Assembly: GCF_040412425.1 (NCBI RefSeq)
Contig: NC_089782.1
Location: 27,636,736-27,700,735, forward strand
Direction of reading: 5' to 3'
Origin: Macrobrachium rosenbergii
Taxonomy: Eukaryota > Arthropoda > Malacostraca > Decapoda > Palaemonidae
DNA: 64,000 nt
Shown: one piece after another, positions 13,557-24,849 of the stretch
Layout of the letters: every line of letters starts with the position of its first letter
Position numbering within the stretch: the stretch's first letter is position 1
The notes under the pieces: model-generated
The model's input: only the letters and a program-made list of their open reading frames with translations
Told to the model about the DNA's origin: nothing
Databases searched by the model: none
Program-made: the position numbers and the translations under genes

Positions 13557-14690
13557 GGAAAAATACACAATTCTTTTCTTATAAAAAATGGTTGGGTTGG
13601 GTGTTTTTCAAAGCCTGCATTGATTCCATCCTGTACCACAGAGTTCTGAGCTGAGCAGGCCTTTCAAAACTCCCATTTATATTGCTGCATTACTCTAATT
13701 GTTCTTTGATATTACAAGAAATTTATTATTAAGAAATCTGTATTTCTTCAGTGTGTAATCATGCTATTGTGGCGTATTTTAGCTTTGTTATTATTTCTTT
13801 TATTATGAAATTATCGCTGAGTAGGTCAATTCTCAAGTTATTGGAGCCAAGCGAATGGGAAACGGATAAATAGGCGGTGGCTGTGTGAGGAAACTCGAGT
13901 CCACAGAACCAAATATAACTTTCAGTGATATTAATGACGTTGCAAAATTAACTGTTCGCCTTCGTAGCATTACTATCGCGAAACGCGAAAAATAACTGAA
14001 AAACATTTGTGCTCATACGCAGGGTCTATGACCCTGCTCATACGCACCTCTTGTTGTTGTTTCGAAAAATTAAGTTCTAAAAACAAGTTTTTATTTATTT
14101 ATTTTTTTTTTTATGTCTTTGGAAGATTTCCCTCGATGCCATAATGGAATTCAGTTGTTTGATGAAGTACGGAATTCTGAGGAAGCGGGAGACGGGATAT
14201 ATGCTAATGAGTTCCCAGAATACGGCCGTTTGAAATGCTAATACTATTCCAGTCGAGACTTAGACGAATTGGGTAGATGATTCTGCTGATGGTAATACAG
14301 TTATGGGGATACTGTACTACAGCTGTAGGGGATGAAGTTGCTCAGATAATGGCTTGGGGGAATACTGTAGTGGGATTGTAGGGGATACCTCATCTTTGAA
14401 TTAATACCAGTTTCATTTTGCGTCCCTTGAAATTGTGTTTGTTATCTAAAACTGTGGTGGAAGTTTTATAATGATTGAAAATACCGGAAAGAAAGATGGC
14501 GCTTTTTTACGCTAAATAATTTTGGAAATAGTACATGGTAGTTAACTGACTGTGGCGGGCCACAACCAGAGTGAAGAAGGGTATGAGGCCATTAGCCTCA
14601 GTCCAGAATAATAATTGCTGGAAACCTGGAAACCAGGAGGTTTATTTACACACCTAATGAATTCACCCCTTTTATGAGAAAATATGCGTA
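12330..14690. other. Non-coding DNA with a short palindrome
   Basis: No gene recognised. It contains a (GT)n run near 12,844-12,862, an (ATT)n array at 13,516-13,556, a pyrimidine-rich stretch at about 13,150-13,360, and a small perfect hairpin at 14,020-14,036 (CAGGGTC-TAT-GACCCTG) flanked on both sides by the 10-mer 'GCTCATACGC'. The frames at 12,814-13,107 (+) and 13,151-13,375 (-) have no support. Confidence 0.4.
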
Positions 14691-14691
14691 A

Positions 14692-14693
<2 letters not shown>

Positions 14694-14776
<83 letters not shown>

Positions 14777-14992
14777 CATCTGTATATATATAAAAACTTT
14801 TAAGCTTAAATAAATATTCCGTACATGGCGAGGTCATCAGATTTAAAGGGTCTTGCACAGGGATTAAAGTTATGAAAATAAATTACCTACCCACTTCCGG
14901 TCCCAAATGAAAGGTTACCTGAGCTCAGGTGCGTCCAGTGACGTCATAGGCGTTTATCGAGATTGCCTAATTTAATGATATTCATGATGCAC

Positions 14993-15078
<86 letters not shown>
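14694..15078. repeat. Two (AT)n arrays
   Basis: (AT)n microsatellites at 14,694-14,771 and 14,996-15,078. The second ends only a few bases before recognisable Penelope-like reverse-transcriptase sequence begins, so it has replaced or truncated the 5' part of that element. Confidence 0.95.
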
Positions 15079-15082
<4 letters not shown>

Positions 15083-15863
15083 TATGGGAATGGGGAAATC
15101 ATTATCTCCATTGTTAAGTAATTTGTATATTGAGTTTTTCGATAGCAAAATATAAAACAAAATCATTTCAAGCAGTGCAATATGTATGGTTCGGTGATGA
15201 CACAATATTTATTTGGCCAGGGAACGCAAATGTAAATAACTTTTTTGTTAATAGTTATTTCCATCAATAAAATTCATCTTGGAAAGGGAGAAGGAAAGGA
15301 ATGTGCCCTTTTTGGATTGCCTATTACGCAGAACGTAGAAATGGGTTTAAATATAGAGTGGACAAAAAATTATCAATATTTCAGCCCATGTCAATTTTTT
15401 TTATCTGATCATAACAATAAAGTTAAGAAATCAAATTTCACATTTACGTTTTTAAGAGCATCACATTGATGATGAAATAGAAGCGATTAGGAATATAGGC
15501 AAGAAACTGAAGTATTCTGACTCTGTATTAGACAATGCATTAAAAGCGGCCAAAAAAGATTTTTTTTAGGATAACAGGAAAGAAACTTATAACGCAAAAA
15601 CCCTGCGTGCACTGCCATATAAAAGTAATTTCAAAGATATTCCCCATCTGCTAAAGAAATTTGAAGTTAAGGCAGCATTTAAGAGCAATGAAGCAAGCAC
15701 TTCTTAAAAACTGCCAATGCTAAAGGGTGTGTACATTAAATTCCTTGAGTCCTGTGATAAAAACATGAGAAAAATGAATAGGAAGCATAAAAGATGTATA
15801 CGGTATGTGCAGGTGAACAATCGTATGAGCAGGGAAAGAAAAAAAGATGATTTAATCAAATAA
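15083..15863 (+). mobile_element. Penelope-like retroelement remnant (RT plus GIY-YIG-like end)
   Basis: Conceptual translation gives Penelope-like element motifs in the right order across several frames. A 'GKSLSPLLSNLYIEFF' motif (15,093-15,140) matches the PLSP-x-LSNLYxE signature. A degenerate catalytic motif reads 'WFGDDTIFIWPG' (15,187-15,222), where the family has YVDD. Next come 'SDHNNKVKKS' (about 15,404-15,433) and 'IDDEIEAIRNIGKKLKY' (15,465-15,515). 'LPYKSNF' then 'LLKKFEVKAAFKSNEAS' follow before 15,702. A last frame (15,708-15,860) reads 'GVYIKFLESCDKN' and 'CIRYVQVNN', like the start of the GIY-YIG endonuclease region. Stop codons (TAG at 15,567; TAA near 15,702) and frameshifts show it is dead. 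The 5' part is missing, cut at an (AT)n array. Assignment rests on recognised motifs, not a search. Confidence 0.85.
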
Positions 15864-15979
15864 CACACTGGAAAGAAACATCAGTGATTCTAGTTTTGCT
15901 GTCAGTTAAACAGTTATTTTGTATCAAATGGCCTTTGAAATAAGGGTATGAATATTTTGCCCAGTACTTTTGCTAAGGT

Positions 15980-16023
<44 letters not shown>

Positions 16024-17149
16024 GAGGGTGAGCGAGAGTTCTACCTTCATCTTTGCAGTAAAAGAAACAAAGTTTGAAGCACCCAATGAACTTTAAGAAA
16101 CACTGAACAAACTCCACGGAATGGCCGAAGTTCATTGCTTTCGAAGTAACGCATGATACTTCCTCATGCAGTCGCAGTTATTATAGATTTTCCATAACGC
16201 TAATACGTGAGGAAGAATCGGGAACACCTTGCTTGCATATATCCTAAAAGGAACCGCTTCCTGGAAATAGGAAGAAGATAAAGAAAGATCGTAAAGCGGT
16301 AATAAAGACCTCGTTATGTTAGAAAGCTGCTCTGGTCTTCTCAGAAACGCGCATCTGACTGCCTCGCAGCGAGGAGGGAGATAGAACTAAAATCTCTAAG
16401 GAGGTCCCAGGGCCAAAACTGAAGCTGGGAACTAAGCACAAGATGCGCAGTTGCTACATGAATCTCCAAGGAATCTGTTTATGTATTAACAAGCACATGC
16501 ATGAATACGTTGGTGGGTTTTTTCGTATGCACGTATATATTCACCATTACTGTACATCCGGTTTCTCTTACGTCCCTCTATCACTAGCGGATCCAGGAGC
16601 GGGCACTTATTTCTGGTGATAGCACGTGCCCCCCACCATGAAAAAATGACAAAATAATTATGTATATATATAAATGCATGTATATATATGCATAAAACAG
16701 ATCTTAATTTTTACAAATTGAGATTGCTTTGGGGTGAACAGATCTTAATTTTTTTTAAACTTCAAAATAAGGGTGCTTGATCTTAATCAGATTTACTCAC
16801 TATTTCTGCTTTCGTTAAAGTTTAGCATGAGGAGAGCAGTCACGTAAATATATTTGTTTCTGAAAGCATAATTATCAAACTTTCGGGAACCACATCAGCA
16901 GCTTGAAGCAGCCAATGAACTCAGTACACCGTAATCGGGTAGTTCAGTCTCTCAGAGCTTTTAGGAAAGCTTATCAGAAAAAAAAAACTGGAGGAGGCTT
17001 TTCAAAAGCTTATCAAAAGTCAAAACCTTCCTAAGGCCTCCGGAAGTATGTCAGGGGCAAGAGCTTCTGAGGGCTTTGCAAAAGCATGATAGAAATATTG
17101 ACAAATAAGTTCAGTAACAACTGCTTCACAAATGCCTAACTTCCATCTT
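15864..17149. other. Non-coding DNA with a (GT)n array
   Basis: Holds a (GT)n array at 15,982-16,021. I see no coding frame. At about 16,970-17,090 the words 'AGCTTATCAGAAA', 'AGCTTATCAAAAG' and 'GCTTTGCAAAAGC' form a weak local repeat. 'TTTCTGGTGAT' near 16,610 matches the SINE body described at 42.1 kb, but too little remains to call a copy. Confidence 0.4.
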
Positions 17150-17570
17150 TGCTTTTAGTTTTCTGTAAAAGAAAGTCTATTGTGCCGGCTTTGTCTGTCC
17201 GTCCGCACTTTTTCTGTCCGCACTTTTTTCTATCCGCCCTCAAATCTTAAAAACTACTGAGGCCAGAGGGCTGCAAATTGGTTATGTTGATCATCCACCC
17301 TGCAATCATCAAACATACCAAATTGCAGCCCTCTAGCCTCAGTAGTTTTTATTTTATTTAAGGTTAAAGTTAGCCATAATCGTGCTTCTGGCAACGAAAT
17401 AGGATAGGCCACCACCGAGCCGTGGTTAAAGTTTTGTGAGCAGCGGCTCATACAGCATTATACCGAGACCACCGAAAGATAGATCTGTTTTCGGTGAACT
17501 TGATTATACGCTGTAGCGGCTGTACAGAAAACTCGATTGCGCCAAAGATACTTCGGCCCATTTTTTACTT
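17150..17570. mobile_element. Non-autonomous DNA element (MITE-like) with internal hairpin
   Basis: The ends carry related inverted words: 'TAGTTTTCTGTA' near 17,157 and 'TGTACAGAAAACTCGATTG' near 17,520 (reverse complement contains GTTTTCTGTACA). Each is next to a 'TTGTGCCGG' or 'TTGCGCC' word, which suggests imperfect terminal inverted repeats. Inside is a striking inverted repeat of about 39 bp: left arm 17,249-17,287, right arm 17,311-17,350, both containing 'CTACTGAGGC' or its complement and 'GGGCTGCAAATTGG' or its complement. There is no transposase. I recall closely similar sequence as a very common decapod repeat. The 65-codon minus frame at 17,254-17,451 lies inside it and is not a gene. 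Confidence 0.75.
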
Positions 17571-18265
17571 GTTTATCTGGAGAGCAGAGGCCAGTGGGAC
17601 TGATAGCATAATGTCTTTCACTAGCCCAGACTCGAAGGAGGTAAATAAATGATGCATTATATACTTGTATCCACGTATCTTATGATTTTAGAATTGCGAT
17701 TCGGTCAGTTGATTGGTTGGCTGGTTGGCTGAGGTTAAGCTGACTTATACTAACAGGGTTTCCTTTGTTCTAAGTTTGCTAAGGTGTTCAAAGGGAGCAG
17801 GAGGCTTGGTGTGGACCTCCGGACAGTTTCACCCAGCAGGAACTTGTTGGGAGGCACCGAGAACGCAACAGAAGTGAACGCAAGAAATGTCCCACAAAGT
17901 CTTCATTTTGAAATAATATTGCTTTCTTGATTAGCTAACAGATGACATAAATAAATATGTAAAATATTTAGAATAATAATTTTCAAATCTTTCAATTATT
18001 ATTTGAGAGTTTTCGTAACTAGTTAAAGTGTAATGATGAATAGATGAGTAGTAATCTCATACAAAAGAACTAAAGTAACATAATGCAGTACAGATAAGTT
18101 AATGCGAAGGAAGTTTATCATTTTCATAATGCATTATGATAAGAGTTTCTGCTGACATTGATAGAATCTTCTATTCATCCCATTTCCATCATGTCCACAT
18201 CCTTGCAATTTTAACCTTAAAAATCTGAAGAACTTTCTTCGGAAATTAAATGCCTGGGATAGAAT
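17571..18265. other. Non-coding DNA, nothing recognised
   Basis: AT-rich sequence. 'CACTAGCCCAGACTCGAAGGAG' near 17,620 resembles a word near 30,620 and may be part of a weak dispersed repeat. No coding frame. Confidence 0.35.

Positions 18266-18269
<4 letters not shown>

Positions 18270-18323
<54 letters not shown>
18270..18323. repeat. (CT)n array forming a natural polypyrimidine tract
   Basis: A pure (CT)n array runs straight into GCAG|GC at 18,324-18,327, an excellent 3' splice-site shape, with a possible 5' splice site CG|GTAAAT about 65 nt downstream (18,392). It may be a cryptic exon. The frames across it (18,250-18,585 and minus-strand shadows) are otherwise unsupported. Confidence 0.9.
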
Positions 18324-18326
<3 letters not shown>

Positions 18327-18599
18327 GGCAAACCCCATTAAAAGATATGTCATCTACTTGTATCCCCGTTTTCATTCTGGGCGGCTTATCGGTAAATTGG
18401 ACAGATGGTATCATCGTCACCGTCTTGCCATCAACAGGTCGTGGGATAATGGGCGGTGCCATCTGGGGAGAGGAGGGGAAATTAGTCCCCTCGTTTTCTT
18501 CTGGCCCTGTTTAGGCGAAATGAAGAGAAAGTGGGAATGGAAAGCAGGGCAAGGGAAGAGAAAGTTGAAAGAGATGGGGTGGTGACCGGAAGTATGGTT

Positions 18600-18888
18600 T
18601 CGTCAGCGGAAGTAAGTTTGTGGTTGAGGCAGAAATTATTTTTATTCTGTTATTGTTATTCTGTTATTGCTCGTATTAAGTTCATTTTGAGAAATTCAGT
18701 TTTTTTTAATTAAATTGACTAGAGTCTCGCCTCATAGCTCATTTGTTTTTTTCTTAATTATTTTACTTCATTGTTCATCTATTTATTGTTTTCTGTCGTA
18801 TCTTTTATAATTTATTCATTACTTCTCACTTGCCTTTTCTGTACTGGGATGCTTTCCCTATTGGGTCCTTGGTCTTCTAGCAATTTGC

Positions 18889-18951
<63 letters not shown>

Positions 18952-19555
18952 CGCTGTGGTAAACGAATTGCTATTTTTACGTTGTAGAGAAAGTGTTCAG
19001 GGTGCTGGCCTTGCAACCTCACATAGATGAAAATAAAATTCAAATTGTGCTGCACTCTCTTTCAAAGGAAAAAGTGTTTTATTATGTCATCTATTTACAT
19101 TTACAGAAGCGTTAAAATTTTATCACTAAGTCTGTTTATCAAGTCATGTTTTATTATAGTAAACGTAAGAAGCATTTTTTAAAATTATTGCAATGACTTT
19201 TATTGAACACTTAGTAATAGTAAAGAAATATGATGTGCTGTATTTTTCAGTACAGCGATCGAAAAAAAATAAAGTATTTTTTTTTTTTTTTTAGTAAAAT
19301 ATCATTCCTGATATTTTGATGTTGGTACGACGACTTAATGAGATTATGAGAAAATATTGAAAAGTCAGAGAGAAATCTGAATCGTTTAGGGAGAAACCTT
19401 TAACAATTAATGAGAGCGTGAATGAATGTTAATGAGGTTTGAATGAACGATGAGAATTAATGGGTCAGACTGTGATGTTATGTTTATGAAGTAAGTGAAT
19501 ATTAATGCCTTTGTTAGAAATGCATATTGAAATTTATTTATTTAATTTTTCGTTA
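18600..19555. other. Non-coding DNA with an (ATT)n array
   Basis: An (ATT)n array lies at 18,891-18,951 and an A/T homopolymer patch at about 19,263-19,292. Otherwise AT-rich sequence with no recognised feature. Confidence 0.4.
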
Positions 19556-19905
19556 GTATGATTGATTGATTGATTCCATGAAATTTAGGCCGTCGAGCCA
19601 AGCACTGAGGCACTCTTCGCCCATTCAGCGCCTAAGACAGTGAAAAGAGGGAGTTGGAGGAGTTGGACAGAAAGATAAAGAGATCCGAAAAATAAAGGAG
19701 ATGAAGTACAAGGATCTGAAGGTGGAAATGGGTAGAAGAAATAGCAGCTAGAGGAGTTGAACAGCAAAATTGAAGAAGAGAAGGGGGAATGGAGGTAGAG
19801 TAAAAGGCTAAAAAGTGGCTGCAGCTAGAGGCCGAAGGGACGCTGCAAACACGCTTAAGTAATGCCTACAGTGCACCACGTGAGGTGTACTGATGACATT
19901 ACCTC
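19556..19905. mobile_element. Dispersed non-coding repeat
   Basis: Starts at a short (GATT)n run (19,558-19,574). It contains the block 'GAGCCAAGCACTGAGGCACT' then 'CCATTCAGCGCC' and, towards the end, 'GAGGCCGAAGGGACGCTGCAA' (spread over 19,826-19,846) and 'AGTAATGCCTACAGTGCACC'. I recall this order of words from a very abundant decapod repeat, probably a SINE or non-autonomous element. The (GATT)n at the left could be the tail if the element lies on the minus strand. Family assignment is from memory. Confidence 0.55.
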
Positions 19906-20160
19906 TCTGACGAGTGCTGCTAATATGACAACCTTTCTTTTTCGCTTCCTACAAATGTGGGTTCGGTCGCGTATTCGCGGAAGCCGTGACTCTGCTTCGT
20001 GAATGGGATGCGCGCGCAGGCCCTGCCATTTGTCCGGGGCCTCAGGAAGTTTTAAGGACGTCATTAGAGCTTTAAAAGCCCCGGCGATATTTCGCTTGCT
20101 GGCCATTTACGTCTTGCTGTCTCAAAGGGAATTGCAGAAATCTTTCCGCGGATATTACGG

Positions 20161-20165
<5 letters not shown>

Positions 20166-20218
<53 letters not shown>

Positions 20219-20278
20219 TTGGAAATGAGTTTTCAGATATCACTATTCGGTTTATTTAAAATCATTAAATTATTTTGT

Positions 20279-20355
<77 letters not shown>

Positions 20356-20408
20356 TGGAAGTGAGTTTTCAAATGTCATATCATTTGAAATCACTACAAT
20401 TATTTTGT

Positions 20409-20458
<50 letters not shown>
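20166..20458. repeat. Three (CT)n arrays with a duplicated spacer
   Basis: (CT)n arrays at 20,166-20,212, 20,282-20,351 and 20,412-20,458 are separated by two related spacers of about 60-70 bp. Both spacers contain 'GGAA(A/G)TGAGTTTTCA', then a 'TATCA' word, then 'AATTATTTTGT'. The 192-codon frame 20,003-20,581 exists only because CT repeats lack stops. Confidence 0.9.
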
Positions 20459-20462
<4 letters not shown>

Positions 20463-20504
20463 CACTGGGTGAGCGGGTTCCGTTCTCAACTTTTGGTCAA
20501 TTCA

Positions 20505-20640
20505 ATTTTGTTTCTGGTGATGACAAACAAATTTTGGATTCCACAGTAAGCTTTAAAACCAATTGGTTCTTAGCCACGTAAAAATAAATCTAATCCTTCG
20601 GGCCAGCCCTAGGAGATGAATCAGCAGTGGTCTTTTAAGA
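20505..20640 (+). mobile_element. SINE family 1, partial copy
   Basis: Body and tail of the SINE described at 42,026: 'TTTCTGGTGATGACAAACAA', 'GGATTCCACAGTAAGCT', 'ACCAATTGGTTCTTAGCCAC', 'TAATCCTTCGGGCCAGCCC'. The tRNA-like head is missing. Confidence 0.8.
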
Positions 20641-22020
20641 TATACAATTGTTTTTTTATTGGATTTTTCAAAATATCTATGTACGGTTTATTTAAATTAT
20701 GACAAACAAAATTTTGTTTTTAAACCGGCATGACCGTCCTTTTAAGCTATTGTTTTTTTTAAATTATTTTTTTATGTGTGAAATGTGAAAAACAATTGAC
20801 AAAATATTTTTTCAGATAAAAAAATATTCCTTCAATAGCAAACAGTTTGTAAGATGAGTGACCTCGCTCCAAAGCCACCAAACTGTGTGTAAGGTCACCG
20901 ATCCCTGTTCTCGCGAGCAAAGCGGGTTAATATTCATATTCCTCTGAAACGACTTCATGAATATATTTCACCTGATCAGAGGACACGACAGACCATTCGG
21001 GGATACTTGCCATGAATAACATTACAGAACTAACCTTGCCTCTTTCCTCTTGCCTCTTTCCTCTTGTTTCTTTGCCCTTGCCTCTTTCCTCTTGCCTCTT
21101 CATTCGCCGACGACGCAGGGCAATATGAAACGACCGTCGGGGTAATTTATGACTGAAGGAGTCTTTGAACTGTCACAGGAGGTATTACATTCGTTATTTT
21201 GAGCAAGGCCAAGAGAGACTAGGTCTTCCCAGTTGGGTGGAGTCGCCTCCCACCTGGGGTAACTACGTAGGCGATGACGTATCTTAGAGGTACCTGCTCT
21301 CTACGGCAGTTCACCTGCTGACGCAGTAAGGAGGTAGACGAAGCTCCGCCTACAAGGGGGATTTTGGGGGGAAGTGAGCAGACCTTCTCTTGGCCTTGAT
21401 TTTGAGATATTTTTTTGATATGAAGGAAATATTTTTATCGTTGCTCCCACTCCCCGAGAGAGTATTGCTTCTCGTATTATCTTTGAAGAGCTGTGAGATA
21501 ATGGTTGACCTGACTAAACTGACGCACGATGCTGAAACGACCTCATCTGAAATGACCTTTCAGCCAAGCGTTCTGTCACGTCACCCAAATGATTCGTGCT
21601 GAAAAGAAATTCCCATCAAATAATTCTTACTGTGAAGATATATTTTCCAGACAAAACGCTTTTCCTTATTAATTAACCTTTTGACTCATTCGTCTGGTGT
21701 GAGGTTAAAAAGAGGCTAAAATAGACAGACAGGGTGGTTTGTATTACACGGTTTTTGGGACATCTTTCTCGATTTTTGATAAACCCGTTGGTTACAGAAT
21801 TAAGGAACAGTGGTTCCAAATCAAGGGAATGTCCTAGGAAATTTTAAGCTACCTGCGGTATTAGATGAAGACTAAATAGGAAAAAATTTTTGAAAATAGT
21901 AGATACTGAGGGCATTTCAGAACATCAAATCGTACTAGATCCTGTGTTGAATACTAATAGTTGTTAATCAAACGAATAAACTGGAAGCATTCTGCAGAGG
22001 CCAACAAATAAACTCACCAC
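20641..22020. other. Non-coding DNA with a short 14-bp tandem repeat
   Basis: At 21,038-21,100 there are about four copies of a 14-15-bp unit, 'TTGCCTCTTTCCTC'. The stretch 21,190-21,370 is GC-richer with no open frame supported. The 70-codon frame at 21,390-21,602 has no support. Confidence 0.4.
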
Positions 22021-22040
22021 AAGCACACACATACATACAT

Positions 22041-22125
22041 ATAAATAAATATATATACATATGTATATATATATATATTTATAATTTATATATATATATA
22101 TATACATACATACATATACATATAT
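22041..22125. repeat. Interrupted (AT)n array
   Basis: Imperfect (AT)n and CATA runs. The minus-strand frame 21,964-22,275 crosses it and is not a gene. Confidence 0.85.
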
Positions 22126-22475
22126 CGTTCTGTTCCTGCATGAACATATGATATTTTCCCCCACCTTGGTGTCTTCACAACCAGACCTCCTATGACACTT
22201 CCCCCTTACCCCTCCCCCCATTCCTCCCTTCTCCTTCCTCCCCCTACAAAGTCTAAGCTTATCCGTTACTTTCACGCGAGTGTATTGTGTAAATGTACAC
22301 CTTCCATTTCATGGGTGTTGCACTTTTTTTTCCGGGATCCTTTTGCGCTTTCAGGAATAGAAAATGTATGGAAGAGGTATTCAAGCGCTCTATTCCATTA
22401 GGCAAAGAGTTGGGCGCCATAGCCTGAGGCTGGTTTTACAGCTCTGAGTTCCTCTTTCATTTTTCAGTAGCATCT

Positions 22476-22476
<1 letters not shown>

Positions 22477-22527
<51 letters not shown>

Positions 22528-22700
22528 CTACTAGAACCACTTTATTCTCCGGCTGGAAAGATAGATCCAGCTCAAAGCCGTTGGAGAATATTTTGAGGAG
22601 AATGGGAGGTTAATATTGTTGGACGCTTCTTGTCCAGTATCACGCTTAAGTAAGGACAGATGACAAACTGTAATCACGTTCATTCATTGTGCTTTTTATA
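22477..22700. repeat. Diverged tandem duplication, copy 1
   Basis: A (GA)n array (22,477-22,524) is followed by a unique block sharing ordered words with 23,113-23,380: 'CAGCTC', 'TCAATATTGCTGGAC' (here 'TTAATATTGTTGGAC'), 'CACGCTTAAGTAAGGA', and 'TTCATTC' or 'TTCATG'. The offset is about 640-680 bp, so these are diverged tandem copies that both begin with a GA array. Confidence 0.75.
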
Positions 22701-22747
22701 TCTTTTACTTACAAACCTATTTAGGTGGTGTCTGTCACAAAAGTTCT

Positions 22748-22750
<3 letters not shown>

Positions 22751-22834
<84 letters not shown>
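22751..22834. repeat. (AT)n array
   Basis: A pure (AT)n microsatellite of about 80 bases between the two copies of the local duplication. Confidence 0.95.
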
Positions 22835-22840
<6 letters not shown>

Positions 22841-23107
22841 CACACAAAAACAAGTACATGTGTACGTTTATTTAATGCTTTTCTGTGTGTAGATATGAAT
22901 TTGTGGCTGAACACACACACACACTCACTATACCTACATATACCTATATTATGTGCAACCGAATTCATAGTTCTATAACTTTATATGAGAGTTATGTATT
23001 CCTTTATTTACTTTATATCCAATTTGTTTCATTTTGTGCAAAATGTCGAAACGCCTTCTTTGTGTAGATATACAGAAAGCGTAGGACAGATATACAAAAA
23101 CACACAA

Positions 23108-23112
<5 letters not shown>

Positions 23113-23167
<55 letters not shown>

Positions 23168-23380
23168 TGACACCTGTCATTACCATAGAGATAAGAGGGG
23201 TAAATAGAGAGCTTCTTTGCCACAGCCACTGAATGCAGGGCTGCAACCACAGAGTTCAAAGGCGCTGGAGTCAGCTCTGAGCGGAAGGTCAGGTCAATAT
23301 TGCTGGACATTCCTTGCACAGCACCACGCTTCATTAAGTAAGGAAGGCTAACAAAGTATTTTATTCATGTTCGTTAGTTT
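23113..23380. repeat. Diverged tandem duplication, copy 2
   Basis: Starts with a (GA)n array (23,113-23,166). The block that follows matches 22,525-22,700 in order: 'GGAGTCAGCTCTGA', 'TCAATATTGCTGGAC', 'CACGCTTCATTAAGTAAGGA', 'TTCATGTTCGTT'. Later, a word of about 18 bases ('ACAACAGTATAATATGAAGA') occurs twice in tandem near 23,470 and 23,507. Confidence 0.75.
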
Positions 23381-23562
23381 TATGGGCGTTTTGGTTTGAC
23401 ATTTAGAAATATATTCAGGCATTGTATATTACAAAACCTTTTATATATATAAGTGCCTTGTACTATAATACAACAGTATAATATGAAGACTTTACTTGAC
23501 TGTGATACAACAGTATAATATGAAGACCTTAGAAGAAAACAATAAAAGTATTTCGCTTCATG

Positions 23563-23755
<193 letters not shown>

Positions 23756-23759
23756 TAAA

Positions 23760-24234
23760 GGATAAAAATCGTAGTTCCCTGTAGGGTGTAATAATGAAAA
23801 TCAGATACTCATGTGCATGGTAAACATTCCTAACATGTAAGGAACTTTCCCCTTTAACCATCTCAAACCAGATAAAAACTCGTAAATGACATCACTCTGA
23901 AAAACCACTATATTGAAAAGAAAAGCAAAGAGCGAGAATCACCACACATTCTTTCCCCAACACAGAATCAGTATTGCTTCTCATTCACATGTCATTTTTT
24001 CCGAGAGTCTGGGGGTTCCAAGTTGACATAACTTCTTCTGATAACTTCTTCTGATATCCCTTCAGGGCAGGAGAAGACTCGCATTTGTCTCTCACTTTTT
24101 ATGTTATATATTCATTTTTTTTATTTTATTTTCCGTTGTTAAATTCAGTTTTTGCGAAGCTGTTGCCTTTGGCTGCTGTTTTTGTTATTGAAGGTTCTTG
24201 TTGGGTCTTTGCTTTGTCTGTTTACACAGATACG

Positions 24235-24236
<2 letters not shown>
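23760..24236. other. Non-coding DNA
   Basis: I see nothing beyond a short direct repeat 'ATAACTTCTTCTG' in tandem near 24,027-24,053. Confidence 0.4.
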
Positions 24237-24296
<60 letters not shown>

Positions 24297-24322
24297 ATAC
24301 ATATGTAAGAATGTCTGAGAGG

Positions 24323-24386
<64 letters not shown>

Positions 24387-24487
24387 TGAAAATGTCTGAG
24401 TTTTCCAAGGTAATATATAGTGGAAATCTGTTAAAGAGAGAGAGAGAGAGAGTTATACATATTGAAGAATGTCTAAAGGAAATCAGG

Positions 24488-24534
<47 letters not shown>

Positions 24535-24720
24535 ATGTCTGAGTTCTCCAGAATTAGAGGGGAGTAGAGAGAGAGAAAGAGACCGGATGCAAGAGTTCTA
24601 GTGCTCAACCAAACCCAATACCCCCATTCCCGCATCCTAACGGCAAGTTTAGTGTAGTTAGTGAGAAAAGTGCATTGAAATGGTAAGCAGTTTAAGTGGA
24701 CATAAATTTGGAGCTGAAAG

Positions 24721-24788
<68 letters not shown>
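24237..24788. repeat. Five (GA)n arrays with repeated spacers
   Basis: (GA)n arrays at 24,237-24,293, 24,327-24,384, 24,435-24,451, 24,492-24,531 and 24,723-24,788. The spacers are variants of one sequence: 'TTATACATAT(G/T)', then 'AAGAATGTCT' or 'AAAATGTCTGAG', then 'GTTAA' just before the next array, and 'GAGTT(T/C)TCCA' in two of them. This is a cluster of microsatellite-plus-spacer duplications. Open frames through it are artefacts. Confidence 0.9.
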
Positions 24789-24789
<1 letters not shown>

Positions 24790-24849
24790 CTTAAGACGGA
24801 AAAGGGGTTTATTTTTTTTTTTTTTTGGGGCAATTGGACTTAAATGATA

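Noticed and set aside
17254..17451. 65-codon minus-strand ORF
   Set aside because: Sits in a multi-copy hairpin element; any similarity to 'hypothetical proteins' would come from the repeat.
20003..20581. 192-codon Leu-Ser-rich open frame
   Set aside because: Made by three (CT)n arrays, which contain no stop codons in any frame; the unique spacers between are duplicated non-coding sequence.
24237..24531. Repeat-spacer pattern that looks superficially like a CRISPR array
   Set aside because: The constant parts are dinucleotide microsatellites, the 'spacers' are copies of each other, and this is eukaryotic DNA with SINEs and LINEs.
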